Shown in pieces: positions 44,534-53,161 of a DNA stretch of 64,000 nucleotides (position 1 is the first letter of the stretch; every line of letters starts with the position of its first letter). Source of the DNA: G965261055 sp965261055 [NCBI: Fibrobacteria bacterium] (GTDB taxonomy: Bacteria; Fibrobacterota; Fibrobacteria; UBA11236); assembly GCA_965261055.1 (NCBI GenBank), contig OZ253440.1, forward strand, positions 1,364,001 through 1,428,000, read 5' to 3'. A program made the position numbers and the translations under genes. The notes beneath the pieces were generated by a model. The model saw only the letters and a program-made list of their open reading frames with translations, had not been told where the DNA came from and did not search any database.

Positions 44534-45331
44534 ATGAACAATCTTAGGGCATTACTTGAGATACAGAATTTAAAAACCTTTTTTAAAATTAAAAAAGGTT
44601 TTTTTAATGGTGACTCTGAAATTGTTAAGGCTATTGATGGTGTTAATTTAACGGTATATGAAGGTGATGTTGTTGGTATTGTTGGAGAGTCTGGAGCAGG
44701 GAAAAGTACATTGGCTCATACAATTATGGGTTTATATCCAGAGTATTCAGGAAAAATTTTATTTGATGGGGAGCTTGTTGAAACAAAACAAGATTTTAAA
44801 AAGTTTCGTCAAGATGTACAGTTGATTTTCCAAGATTTTTTAGGAGCTTTGAACCCTAGATTTACTGTTTATCAAACAATTCTTGAGCCACTAAAGTTAA
44901 GAAAAATTCTAAAACAGCACTTAAAAGAAGAAGTGTATGTATTGCTAGAAAAAGTTGGATTATCAAATCAAATAGAGAATCGTTATCCTCATTCTTTAAG
45001 TGGTGGTCAAAAACAAAGAATACAAATCGCTCGTAGTCTTGCTCTTAACCCAAAGCTACTAATTTGCGATGAAATTACTTCTGCTTTGGATGTCTCTATA
45101 CAGACTCAGATTATAAATCTGTTATTAGAGCTTAAACAGAAGTATCAGATTTCTTTTTTAGTTATTACTCACGATTTAAGTTTAGTCCGTTATTTCTCGA
45201 ATCGTGTAGTCGTGATGCATCAAGGGAAAGTGGTTGAAGTTGGAAATACAGAACAAGTTTTGTTTTCCCCAAAACATTCTTATACTCAAAAATTAGTGAA
45301 CTCTATACCAATAATAGATATGGAATTTTAG
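44534..45331 (+). CDS. ABC transporter ATP-binding protein (Opp/Dpp F-like)
   Basis: 265 residues. Walker A GESGAGKSTLAHTIMGLYPE, Q-loop QLIFQDFLGALNPRFTV, signature LSGGQKQRIQIARSLALNPK, Walker B LLICDEITSALDVS and H-loop ITHDLS. The 'QDP/D...ALNPR.TV' segment and length resemble the F subunit of oligopeptide/dipeptide importers, though the usual C-terminal extension is short. It begins 6 bases after yidC, with no permease or binding-protein gene nearby, so its partners must be encoded elsewhere. Confidence 0.9.
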   Translation: MNNLRALLEIQNLKTFFKIKKGFFNGDSEIVKAIDGVNLTVYEGDVVGIVGESGAGKSTLAHTIMGLYPEYSGKILFDGELVETKQDFKKFRQDVQLIFQDFLGALNPRFTVYQTILEPLKLRKILKQHLKEEVYVLLEKVGLSNQIENRYPHSLSGGQKQRIQIARSLALNPKLLICDEITSALDVSIQTQIINLLLELKQKYQISFLVITHDLSLVRYFSNRVVVMHQGKVVEVGNTEQVLFSPKHSYTQKLVNSIPIIDMEF

Positions 45332-45469
45332 TGGATTAAAAATCATTTAAATGCATTTTATATTTCAAAAATTGGAGTTGTTGGTTTTAAAGCTTCTTCT
45401 ATGGCATCAATAAGGTTTTTAAAACAAATATCTATTGCAATGAAAATTAAAATAAGTACCTTTTAGAGT

Positions 45470-46444
45470 ATGCAGTTTATATTATACACTATCGTAGTTC
45501 TGTTTATTCTTCTGGTAAGTTGTAATCAAACTATGGATAATTCTGAAAAATTAGAAGATCTTTCATCTAGTCTTGATTTGAACTTTCCTCATTGTTTTTA
45601 TGATGCGTTACTTTTTTGTTATTCAGTGAGTGGAAATACATTAACTCCAATTAGTTCTATCTCTGAGTCTAAAGGTATTCTTAGGAATGATACTGCAAAA
45701 CACCGACTCATGTGGGAAAGACTGACAAACTTGATTCCTTTAGAATTAAGAGAAAATAATTTAGAAATCATTGCGTTTGACGGAACTGTAGAATCTACTA
45801 TATTAGGTGCAGTTATCTCGAAAAGTTCTACTGAATGGAATAAATGGACTATGTTTTTAAGTATAGAAGGAGCATTTTCTATAAACGGAGTATTTACTGA
45901 CGACATTTTAGATTACAGTGGATCTTTCACACATACGGTCATTCATGAGTTTGCGCATATTTTTACTTTGCAAACAGGACAGATCGAATCGTTAACTAGA
46001 GAAAGTTGTGATATGTCACGGTTTTATTTGATACCAGAAGAAGCATGTGCCAATACTAATTCTTATATAAATCAAAATTTCCAAAGGTTTTGGAGATCTT
46101 TTTATTCTAAACATCAAGAGTACGCCGTATTAGATAATCCAACAAAGTTTGAAGGATTATTTTCTGAGAATCGATCTTCGTTTGTTACTCGCTATGCTTT
46201 TACTAATCCTGTTGAGGATATTGCGGAAGTATTCACTTTTTTCATTCGTTATCAATCACTACCTTCAAATTTTTTAAACGGTGGAGAAAAAATAGCACTA
46301 TTATATGAAAATCCTAGTTTAGTTGATTTAAGAAATAAAATAAGAAAAAACATAGGCACAAAAGGTTTAGAAAAAACTCTTTCTATTGAGAAAATCAGAA
46401 GTTCTTTTACAGATCACCATCGATCTTGTGTTCGTTTAAAATAA
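45470..46444 (+). CDS. putative zinc metallopeptidase lipoprotein (HExxH)
   Basis: 324 residues. Signal with a good lipobox (LFILLVSCNQT, Cys 18), so probably lipid-anchored. The zinc motif is VIHEFAHIFTLQTGQ (HEFAH, about residue 160), and a downstream NPVEDIAEVFTFFIRY supplies an acidic 'ED.AE' element that could give the third ligand, as in gluzincin-type enzymes. I do not recognise a named family. No neighbours suggest a substrate. Confidence 0.75.
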   Translation: MQFILYTIVVLFILLVSCNQTMDNSEKLEDLSSSLDLNFPHCFYDALLFCYSVSGNTLTPISSISESKGILRNDTAKHRLMWERLTNLIPLELRENNLEIIAFDGTVESTILGAVISKSSTEWNKWTMFLSIEGAFSINGVFTDDILDYSGSFTHTVIHEFAHIFTLQTGQIESLTRESCDMSRFYLIPEEACANTNSYINQNFQRFWRSFYSKHQEYAVLDNPTKFEGLFSENRSSFVTRYAFTNPVEDIAEVFTFFIRYQSLPSNFLNGGEKIALLYENPSLVDLRNKIRKNIGTKGLEKTLSIEKIRSSFTDHHRSCVRLK

Positions 46445-46498
46445 TTTTAAACATAAAAATGGTTTTATTGTTGAAACAATTTATAAGGAATCTTGATC

Positions 46499-47357
46499 AT
46501 GATTGACTACACAGTTTTATTACTTCAAATATTGAAGGAGAATTTGAAAAACAACCTTTCAATATTTCAAAGTATTTGAACTAAGGCTATCTTTACCTAA
46601 AGAATTGAATATTAAATCTGTTTACGAAGATTATAAACAAGAATTATTAAAAAAGAAGAAATTAACTCTTCATAGTAAAATTGAAGAAGCATTTAGTAAA
46701 CAAGTTTTACATTAAAATAATGGTTGAACTAGATGAAAAAACTGAAACTTGTAAGAGCTGGCTAGAACAAAAGCTTGAAAAGGGCTGTAAAAATCTTAAT
46801 GATTATAAATTAAGACAATAAGAAGTGATTAAAGGAATACAAAAAAATTGAAAGTCATATGTAAGATGTAGTAAATGTGGAGTTAGCTGAAGCATTTAAT
46901 AGAGAAACTAAAAAATTAAAAAGTAATCTATTAAGTTGGGAAATAATTTTGTTTATGTTGTATGTATATTGTTTGTAATGAGTATATCTTCTATTATAAA
47001 ATTTTTTATTGGATCGTCTGTAAATTTTAATTGGTTAAATATGTCAAAAACTTTAACAATGACTTTGCTTTTAACATGGCTTGCTGTATTTTTGGGTAGA
47101 AGACGTAGTGAAGCAAATAGACTTTACCATGAGTACTTAAATAAAGAAGTAGTTGCAAATTCATCTAGTAGCTATAAAAACGGATCGAAGAATTAGTGGA
47201 AGGAGATGCTGAATTGTTAACTTCTTTGTTACGCAATACCATTGAAATTATTGCTAAAAATCCGTCAGAAAAACTGGATAAAAAACACAGCACTAATTTT
47301 CCAATTAACGAAATGAAGGGTTTGAACTTTGATAGAATTAACCCATTAAAGAAATAA
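46499..47357 (+). pseudogene. multiply frameshifted coiled-coil/membrane protein gene
   Basis: An ATG at 46499 with AAGGA upstream opens a chain of frames that join into one plausible protein of about 285 residues: MIDYTVLLLQ, then IEGEFEKQPFNISKYL, ELRLSLPKELNIKSVYEDYK, a coiled coil LTLHSKIEEAFSKQVLH, MVELDEKTETCKSWLEQKLE, VELAEAFNRETKKLKSNLLS, a membrane pair (GNNFVYVVCILFVMS; TMTLLLTWLAVFLGRRRS), NRLYHEYLNKEVVA, and finally EELVEGDAELLTSLLRNTIE to NPLKK and stop at 47357. At least five frame changes and several stops separate them. The largest intact piece is 46936-47196. Not a known family; dead unless the assembly is poor here. Confidence 0.6.
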
Positions 47358-47477
47358 CTCAAAATGATTCAAATTCAGAAATGATTTGTTCAAACTAGAA
47401 CATTCCAGCTTGCATTTTCTTACAAAATAAATACACTTGATAAAAAAGTATAACAAAAATATGAAAAAAGAATAGAG

Positions 47478-47567
47478 CTAATATCCAATCGCTACTGAAG
47501 CAATTGCCATAAAGCATAAGTTAGAGGCAAAAGCATAATATTTACAGAATTGTCTTTTATCTTTCAT
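47478..47567 (-). pseudogene. AtpZ/AtpI-like fragment
   Basis: Minus strand MKDKRQFCKYYAFASNLCFM then AIASVAIGY and a TAG. This resembles the start of AtpZ-type F0F1-ATPase accessory proteins ('ryagl.s.lG..ma.si.iGy.lG..LD'). The expected second membrane segment is missing; after the stop the frame continues hydrophobic but unlike the family. Probably a truncated relic. Weak. Confidence 0.35.
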
Positions 47568-47607
47568 ATCAAAATTGAAGAGTATAAATTGTTTTTAGTC
47601 TAAAAAA

Positions 47608-48456
47608 TTAGAAAGTTAAAAAAATAGAGCCAATAACTCCTGTCAACACCAGAAGACTAATAAAAGCATTGGCTAAGAAAAAGAGTTGATTTAAGCTATC
47701 CAATGAACGGTTAGTACTGTAAAAATGAATGTAAATTAAAGTCACCAAGATAAAAGTAAGACAAACGAAATAAGGAATTGTTGGTAGAGTGTAGATTCCT
47801 AAAAATAGCAGTAAACAAAAAGTAATTAAGTGACAAACTTGTGCTAGAACTAAAGCTTTTTTGATTCCTAATTTAGTCACAATAGAATGCAAATTGTTTT
47901 TTCTATCAAATTTATAATCTGCAGTTGCATAGATCGTATCGAATCCAGTCACCCAAAAAAGAAGAGACGTTCCTAATAGAACAGAAGTCATGGATGCATT
48001 TCCAGTTGTTGCGATACAGGTTGCAACGGGTGAGATTCCTAAAGACAATCCTAAAAAAAATTGAGAAAAATAAGAAAAGCGTTTAAAATAAGAATAGCTA
48101 CAGACAACACACAGTATTGGAAATGAAAGTATAAAACACAAAGGGTTTAGATTGTAGGCAACAAAAATAAACAAAGATATATTGGTGAATATAAAAATAA
48201 TAACATGTGAAGGTTTTAATATGCCTTTAGGAATATGTCTGTTTTTAGTACGAGGATTTTTAGCATCAATTTTAGCATCTACCAATCGGTTAAACGCCAT
48301 TGCACTATTTCGACAAAAAGTGATGGCAAGAATAATTGCTATCAGTAATGGTAATGATGGAAAACCATTAGAGGCTAAAAATAGACTAGCTAAAGCAAAT
48401 GGTAAAGCAAAAATAGTGTGTGAGAGGCGAACCAATCCTACAAATTTGAGAATCAT
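47608..48456 (-). CDS. ubiA: UbiA-family prenyltransferase (menaquinone type, MqnP-like)
   Basis: 282 residues from the ATG at 48456, which overlaps the ubiX stop (ATGA) and has GGAG upstream. Eight or so membrane helices with both prenyl-diphosphate aspartate motifs: NRLVDAKIDAKNPRTKNRHI and ATADYKFDRKNNLHSIVT. Attaches a polyprenyl chain to an aromatic acid. Its linkage to ubiX and ubiE, and ubiD at 33934, fits the 1,4-dihydroxy-6-naphthoate (futalosine) route; it could in principle serve as the UbiA of the ebo locus (eboC), but gene linkage argues against that. Confidence 0.9.
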   Translation of the reverse strand: MILKFVGLVRLSHTIFALPFALASLFLASNGFPSLPLLIAIILAITFCRNSAMAFNRLVDAKIDAKNPRTKNRHIPKGILKPSHVIIFIFTNISLFIFVAYNLNPLCFILSFPILCVVCSYSYFKRFSYFSQFFLGLSLGISPVATCIATTGNASMTSVLLGTSLLFWVTGFDTIYATADYKFDRKNNLHSIVTKLGIKKALVLAQVCHLITFCLLLFLGIYTLPTIPYFVCLTFILVTLIYIHFYSTNRSLDSLNQLFFLANAFISLLVLTGVIGSIFLTF

Positions 48457-49016
48457 TCTGATCTCCAAGGTTTACAAATAGAATGGTTTATTTGAAGATG
48501 GTCTAAGATACGAGAAACAATTGTATCAATGAGATCGTAAATATTTTTAGGGTGCTGGTAAAAGTGAGGAGACGGTGGAAGAATAATTGCACCGGTATCG
48601 TGAACTTTAAGCATGTTTTCTAAATGTGTACGGTGTAGAGGTGTTTCCCTAGGAACAATAATTAAAGTGCGTTTTTCTTTAAGTTGCACATCGGCTGTGC
48701 GGCAAAGAAGTCCACTACCGATACCATGAGCAATTTTGCCTAAAGTTCCCATTGAACAAGGTAGAATAACCATTGCGTTTATAGATACGGAACCAGAAGC
48801 AATCGGTGCAAATAAATCTTGATCGGAAAAGTTTTCAAAACAGGCTTTTAGGATAGGGTCGTAACAGTTTTCAAATTTAGTGACCTTTCGACCTGTTTCT
48901 GTAAAAATTACGCTCACATGATGATTTAATTCTGTTAGCACTTCAGCTAGTCGTTGAGCATAAATTCCTCCAGATGCTCCTGTAATTCCCAAAACAATAT
49001 GTTTTTGAGTTTGCAT
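48453..49016 (-). CDS. ubiX: flavin prenyltransferase UbiX
   Basis: 187 residues. VLGITGASGGIYAQRLAEVL, FAPIASGSVSINAMVILPCS MGTLGKIAHGIG-type core, and LIIVPRETPLHRTHLENML are standard UbiX. Makes prenylated FMN, the cofactor UbiD needs. Coupled to ubiE (1-base gap) and ubiA (4-base overlap). Confidence 0.96.
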   Translation of the reverse strand: MQTQKHIVLGITGASGGIYAQRLAEVLTELNHHVSVIFTETGRKVTKFENCYDPILKACFENFSDQDLFAPIASGSVSINAMVILPCSMGTLGKIAHGIGSGLLCRTADVQLKEKRTLIIVPRETPLHRTHLENMLKVHDTGAIILPPSPHFYQHPKNIYDLIDTIVSRILDHLQINHSICKPWRSE

Positions 49017-49017
49017 A

Positions 49018-49725
49018 TTATTTTTTTTGTGTTAGCACAATGTCAGATGTGCTAGCATCGCAAGCCCATGTCCACGATTGATTAAAAGATTCAAGACATT
49101 TTTTTTGATATTCTTGAACGGAATAAAATTGACAGATAGATTGAATAAGGTATTGGTAAGCCTCTTTCTGTTTAGCCAACAATGCACCTAATACAGGAAC
49201 AAATAACGGTGCTAAAACTTTGTAAAATAAAGTTGGGATTATTTTTACAGGGCGGAAAAATTCCAATGTCATAAAAAAACCTTTAGGTTTTATGACACGA
49301 GCAATTTCGGAAATGGCAATGGTTAAATTGTCTAAATTTCTCATTCCGTAGCCACACATGACAATATCAAAGGAATTGTCGGTAAAAGGTAATTGAAGAG
49401 CATCACATTGCAAAGGAAAGGTTGAAATATCCTTTTTTTGAGCATGAGATAGCATAGGAAAAGAGAAATCACCTAAAACACTCAGTTTTATATGAGGATA
49501 GGATTTGTGGAGACTTTGAATAAGATCTCCAGTTCCTCCACATAAATCTAAAACCTTAATCTTTTGATTAGGTGAAGCCAAAAATTGAGTGCTTTTCATT
49601 GTTTTAAGCATTTTTTGAATGGCTTTTTTACGCCAAGCAAGGTCACGACCAGCACTCATAAAGTGATTTAAAAAATCATACCGACGAGCGACTTGATCAA
49701 ACATTTTTTGAATTTTTTTAGACAT
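49018..49725 (-). CDS. ubiE: menaquinone/ubiquinone C-methyltransferase
   Basis: 235 residues from the ATG at 49725 (a TTG three codons earlier is possible). Motifs: MFDQVARRYDFLNHFMSAGR, VLDLCGGTGDLIQSLHKSYP (SAM site), FDIVMCGYGMRNL and PKGFFMTLEFFRPV. Methylates demethylmenaquinone, last step of quinone synthesis. First gene of ubiE-ubiX-ubiA. Confidence 0.94.
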   Translation of the reverse strand: MSKKIQKMFDQVARRYDFLNHFMSAGRDLAWRKKAIQKMLKTMKSTQFLASPNQKIKVLDLCGGTGDLIQSLHKSYPHIKLSVLGDFSFPMLSHAQKKDISTFPLQCDALQLPFTDNSFDIVMCGYGMRNLDNLTIAISEIARVIKPKGFFMTLEFFRPVKIIPTLFYKVLAPLFVPVLGALLAKQKEAYQYLIQSICQFYSVQEYQKKCLESFNQSWTWACDASTSDIVLTQKK

Positions 49726-49790
49726 AGGGTTCAAATATAAACTTTAATTTATCCTTAAGTAAATTAAAATAAGCTGACTTTTAAAATGAT

Positions 49791-49819
49791 TTGACAATCT
49801 ATTTAATTACGGCTAAATT
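49791..49819 (+). promoter_or_regulatory. promoter of tRNA-Phe
   Basis: TTGACA (49791-49796), 17-base spacer, TAAATT (49814-49819), 11 bases before the mature tRNA. Same -35/-10 pair and spacing as the ThuA-like gene's promoter. Confidence 0.75.
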
Positions 49820-49830
49820 TGTCTGCGTGT

Positions 49831-49906
49831 GCCGCTTTAGCTCAGTCGGTAGAGCAAAGGACTGAAAATCCTTGTGTCCGCAGTTCAATTCTGCGAGGCG
49901 GCACCA
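49831..49906 (+). tRNA. tRNA-Phe (GAA)
   Basis: 76 bases: acceptor GCCGCTT with AGGCGGC (two G-U type pairs), D-arm GCTCAGTCGGTAGAGC, anticodon stem AAGGA/TCCTT with loop CTGAAAA (anticodon GAA), T-arm CGCAG TTCAATT CTGCG, discriminator A and encoded CCA. Confidence 0.97.
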
Positions 49907-50022
49907 ACTTCTTACTCTCTTTTTTATATCGCTATTCTGATGGTAAATCAACAAGATCCGCACTATTTAACTTTTTTTAATTTTTGAAAAACTTGGCACC
50001 GTTTTAGTCTGCTATTTTTACT

Positions 50023-51402
50023 CTAACTTTTTTTAACGGGTATTGATTTGTTTTTAAAATCAGTTATAGACTTGGGTACAAGTAAGAATTGACCAGCTAC
50101 GATTAAATTAGAGGTTAGTTTGTTAGCTTCAATGATTACAGAAACTGGCACTTTGTATTTTTGTGCAATATGACCTAAGGTTTCTCCCACTTTAATTTTA
50201 TGCCGTCTCCAATTGGTGAATAAACTTTTGTCTGTATTTGAGTAATCTTGTAGAAAAGCTTCTTTTGTGCCGAGAGGAATTTTTAGATGATAGCTTTTTA
50301 AGTTTGGTGGAGTTGTCCATCTTTTAAGTTCTGGATTGAGTCTTTTTATTTCGGTATAATTAGATCCAGTACTATTTGAAATAAATTTTAAGTCCATAGG
50401 ATGAAAAATAGTAACTGTATCGTGAACACCAAAAATTTGAGGAAGCTCTCTAGTAGGATAAAAACCATATTTTTCAGGATTGTTTCCGATAATCATTGCG
50501 GCTAAAATGCGAGCAACATAATTTTGAGTTTCTTTGGGTAACTTCATCTCCCAATAATTATTAGTATGTTTTCTTATTTGTGAACGCACTCGACCTTCTC
50601 CTGCGTTATAGGCAGCTAGTGTTAAATCCCAAGATTTAAATTGTTTGTATAGATAAGTTAAATAAGATAAAGCTGCTTTAGTTGCTTTTACTGGATCTCT
50701 ACGTTCATCAAACCACCAATTTGATTTCAAATCAAAAATGCGAGCGGTTGCTCTAATCAATTGCCATAGACCAGCTGCATGTGCAGAAGAGTAAGCTTTT
50801 ATATTTAATCCACTCTCTACCATTGCAACATAAATTAAATCTCTAGGTAGGTTCTCTTTTTTGAGTTGATTTTCAATAAAACTTTGATAGTAGTAGAATC
50901 GACTCAACCACACTGTGAAGTTTTTTCTTTCGTGTGTTAGAAAGCGAGTCATATGTTGAATGACTTTTGGAGGGATTGGCTTGGGTATAGGCAGTGTATA
51001 ACTTTGTAATTGGTCTTTTTCTAATACTTTGGAAATCCACTTTGTTGTAGTTTTGGAGTCAAGAGTAATGTTATCTTCTCTAAGTCTTTTTATTTCAAGA
51101 CTGAATAAATCATCGTACATTTTGTGAGTACGATTACGATACAATTCAATCTGTTGTTGTTTTTGATCGGAAATAGATTCAATATTTTTCTCTAGCCAGT
51201 CTAAATCGTAAAATACAATATCTAAATAAAGAGAACTTTTTTTGATGTGATTTGAGTCTAAAGAATTTTTAGCTTTATCTAGGTTGTTTTCAATGTGTTG
51301 AAAATCATGGTATTCTTGAGCTTTCTTGTTATAGGAACAAAATTGCAGTAAAAAAAATAAAAGTATATAGAGTACGATGTAAACTGATCGAGGATAAATC
51401 AT
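50023..51402 (-). CDS. mltD: MltD-like lytic transglycosylase with LysM
   Basis: 459 residues. Hydrophobic N-terminus with LLQFCSYN, a possible lipid-attachment cysteine. SLT domain at about residues 180-330: YVAMVESGLNIKAYSSAHAA (catalytic Glu in VESG), GLWQLIRATARIFDL, AYNAGEGRV and NYVARILAA. One LysM near the C-terminus (HKIKVGETLGHIAQKYKVPV) binds murein; a degenerate LysM may precede it. Cuts peptidoglycan to 1,6-anhydro ends in the periplasm. Its ATG overlaps the stop of the small acidic protein. Confidence 0.92.
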   Translation of the reverse strand: MIYPRSVYIVLYILLFFLLQFCSYNKKAQEYHDFQHIENNLDKAKNSLDSNHIKKSSLYLDIVFYDLDWLEKNIESISDQKQQQIELYRNRTHKMYDDLFSLEIKRLREDNITLDSKTTTKWISKVLEKDQLQSYTLPIPKPIPPKVIQHMTRFLTHERKNFTVWLSRFYYYQSFIENQLKKENLPRDLIYVAMVESGLNIKAYSSAHAAGLWQLIRATARIFDLKSNWWFDERRDPVKATKAALSYLTYLYKQFKSWDLTLAAYNAGEGRVRSQIRKHTNNYWEMKLPKETQNYVARILAAMIIGNNPEKYGFYPTRELPQIFGVHDTVTIFHPMDLKFISNSTGSNYTEIKRLNPELKRWTTPPNLKSYHLKIPLGTKEAFLQDYSNTDKSLFTNWRRHKIKVGETLGHIAQKYKVPVSVIIEANKLTSNLIVAGQFLLVPKSITDFKNKSIPVKKS

Positions 51403-51572
51403 TCTTCAAATTCTAAATCTTCAGCGTAATCATTCCACAAATCATCGCTAAAGCTAGGGTCATCTAGATTGATTTCTTCACTTATGTCATCGTTTTTTGC
51501 GTCTTCTTCGGTAAGAAAGTCTAGGTTTTCAAGATCCTCAAATTCGTCTTTTTGCTTTTTTTTATTGGTCAT
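51399..51572 (-). CDS. 57-residue acidic protein, unknown
   Basis: Starts MTNKKKQKDEFEDLENLDFL and ends YAEDLEFEE: a short basic head, then about 40% Asp/Glu with no cysteine and no membrane segment. The stop shares ATGA with the mltD start, and only 3 bases separate its ATG from the previous gene's stop, so it is in an operon and translated by coupling. Composition resembles small cytosolic acidic proteins; no family recognised. Confidence 0.7.
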   Translation of the reverse strand: MTNKKKQKDEFEDLENLDFLTEEDAKNDDISEEINLDDPSFSDDLWNDYAEDLEFEE

Positions 51573-51575
51573 AAT

Positions 51576-51980
51576 TTAATTTTGAAAATGTTGTTGGGTG
51601 TTTTTATTTGATTGCTTAAGGATGTTAAACTGCTCTTCGTTTAAAAGTGATAAAATAAAAGAGAATTGTTGAAACTTTAAATATTCCAGATTCCTCTCTG
51701 CTTGATTCAGCTTAGAGTAAAGTTTATTGAGTTTAGAGGTATTGACTGGGAATTTTTTTAATTCTTCTAGAAGAGTATTTTTTAGAGTTAACAGATTCTG
51801 AGTTAAGGTCCCTTTTTTTAGTAGTTGCTTAGCTTGGTAGTTTAAAATGTCAGCTTTTTGTTGATATGAAAATTGCTCTATAATAAGCTCTAAATTAGGT
51901 ATAAAAAGAGGCTGTTCTTTGGTTGCAAAAGAGAGAGAAAAGAATGAAAAAAGAAAGAATATATAAATAAATTTGAGCAT
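51576..51980 (-). CDS. Spy/CpxP-like small periplasmic protein (tentative)
   Basis: 134 residues with a clear signal peptide (MLKFIYIFFLFSFFSLSFA, cut before TKEQP). The mature part is nearly all helix, with long stretches of Gln, Leu and Lys and a LSLLNEEQFNILKQ motif near the end reminiscent of the LTxxQ motif of Spy/CpxP chaperones. It is only similar in style, so the family is uncertain. Lies between degT and the small acidic gene on the same strand. Confidence 0.6.
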   Translation of the reverse strand: MLKFIYIFFLFSFFSLSFATKEQPLFIPNLELIIEQFSYQQKADILNYQAKQLLKKGTLTQNLLTLKNTLLEELKKFPVNTSKLNKLYSKLNQAERNLEYLKFQQFSFILSLLNEEQFNILKQSNKNTQQHFQN

Positions 51981-52045
51981 ATGGACTGTATTGGTTACAG
52001 AGTAAATTTTTTTAAGATCAATATCAAGTAAAAAATTATAATAAC

Positions 52046-53161
52046 TTAAAATTTGTTTGTTAAAATATCAATAATGAGTTGCTGGTCATTTTTTGAGAGA
52101 CTAGGATATAATGGTAAGTTTATAATTTGATTAGAGATACGGTTTGCAACTGGAAATTGATTTTTTTTGTAGCCTAATTGTAAAAAAATGGGTTGGTCTG
52201 AAAGTAAGGGGGAATAGTAATTTTGAAAAGGAATTTTTTGTTTTCTTAATTTTTGCTCTAAAAGGCTTTTATTTTCTATAAGAATAGAAAAAACAGAAAA
52301 AGAAGACTCTACAAAATTAGGACAAACGCTTAAAAGTTTAGGAGATAGTTTTTGTTGATATTGCTCTGCTATTTTTTTGCGATGTTTTTGATTTGCAGAA
52401 AATTCTTTCCATTTTACTAATAAAATAGCGGCTTGAATGGTGTCCATTCGAGAATTTAACCCTAAAGAAGTGTATCCCCTAGATTCTATGCCATGCTGAG
52501 TAAGAGAGCGTATTTTTTCTTCTTGTTTTGTTGTTTTACAAAAAACGGCACCTCCTTGACCATATGCTCCTAACGACTTTGTAGGATAAAAACTAGTTGT
52601 AGAAATATCAGCGAGAGATCCAGATGGTTTTCCTCTTAAGGACGCTCCAATACTTTGAGCAGCATCTTCAATCACAAAAAGGTTTTTTTTCTTCGCCCAA
52701 TGGTTAATTTGGTCATAGTCACAGGGAATTCCAAACAAATTAATAGCAAGAATTCCAGAGATACGACCGTTAAAAGAAATACAATTTTGCTTTTGTTGAT
52801 AGTATTTGTATCCTATATCTAGTGTATTTACATCTAAATTGAATGTTTTAGAATCTATATCACAAAAAAGAGGAACGGCACCTACACGACAAATGGCTTC
52901 TGCAGTAGCGATAAATGAATAGCAGGAGGTAAGTACTCCGTCACCTTTTTGAGTACCCATTACTTTAAGTGCTAAAACTAAAGCATCTGTTCCACTATGA
53001 CAAGCAACAGCCTTAACATTGAGGTACGAAGACATTTTTTTTTCAAATTCTGTGACTTCAGGACCGTTGACAAACTGTTGATGATTAAAAACCGTAGAGA
53101 TACTATCAAAGATTTCTTCTTTTATGCTTAGCCATTGATGTGATAAATCAAACCATTTCAC
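52046..53161 (-). CDS. DegT/DnrJ/EryC1-family PLP aminotransferase
   Basis: 371 residues from a GTG whose GTGA overlaps the pabAB stop. Marks of the sugar-aminotransferase family: FVNGPEVTEFEKKMSSYLNV, CHSGTDALVLALKVMG, VIEDAAQSIGASLRG (PLP-phenol Asp), SFYPTKSLGAYGQGGAVFCK (PLP-binding Lys) and LGLNSRMDTIQAAILLVK. The pattern is closest in memory to WbpE/WlbC-type enzymes that aminate keto-sugar nucleotides; members of the same fold aminate cyclitols such as scyllo-inosose. The neighbouring eboD-like cyclase makes the cyclitol option worth testing. Substrate cannot be decided from sequence. Confidence 0.9.
   Translation of the reverse strand: MKWFDLSHQWLSIKEEIFDSISTVFNHQQFVNGPEVTEFEKKMSSYLNVKAVACHSGTDALVLALKVMGTQKGDGVLTSCYSFIATAEAICRVGAVPLFCDIDSKTFNLDVNTLDIGYKYYQQKQNCISFNGRISGILAINLFGIPCDYDQINHWAKKKNLFVIEDAAQSIGASLRGKPSGSLADISTTSFYPTKSLGAYGQGGAVFCKTTKQEEKIRSLTQHGIESRGYTSLGLNSRMDTIQAAILLVKWKEFSANQKHRKKIAEQYQQKLSPKLLSVCPNFVESSFSVFSILIENKSLLEQKLRKQKIPFQNYYSPLLSDQPIFLQLGYKKNQFPVANRISNQIINLPLYPSLSKNDQQLIIDILTNKF

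Noticed and set aside
45332-45469. Minus-strand piece NLIDAIEEALKPTTPIFEI between the ABC gene and the peptidase
   Set aside because: Reads protein-like but has no start and only about 30 codons; cannot be told from chance.
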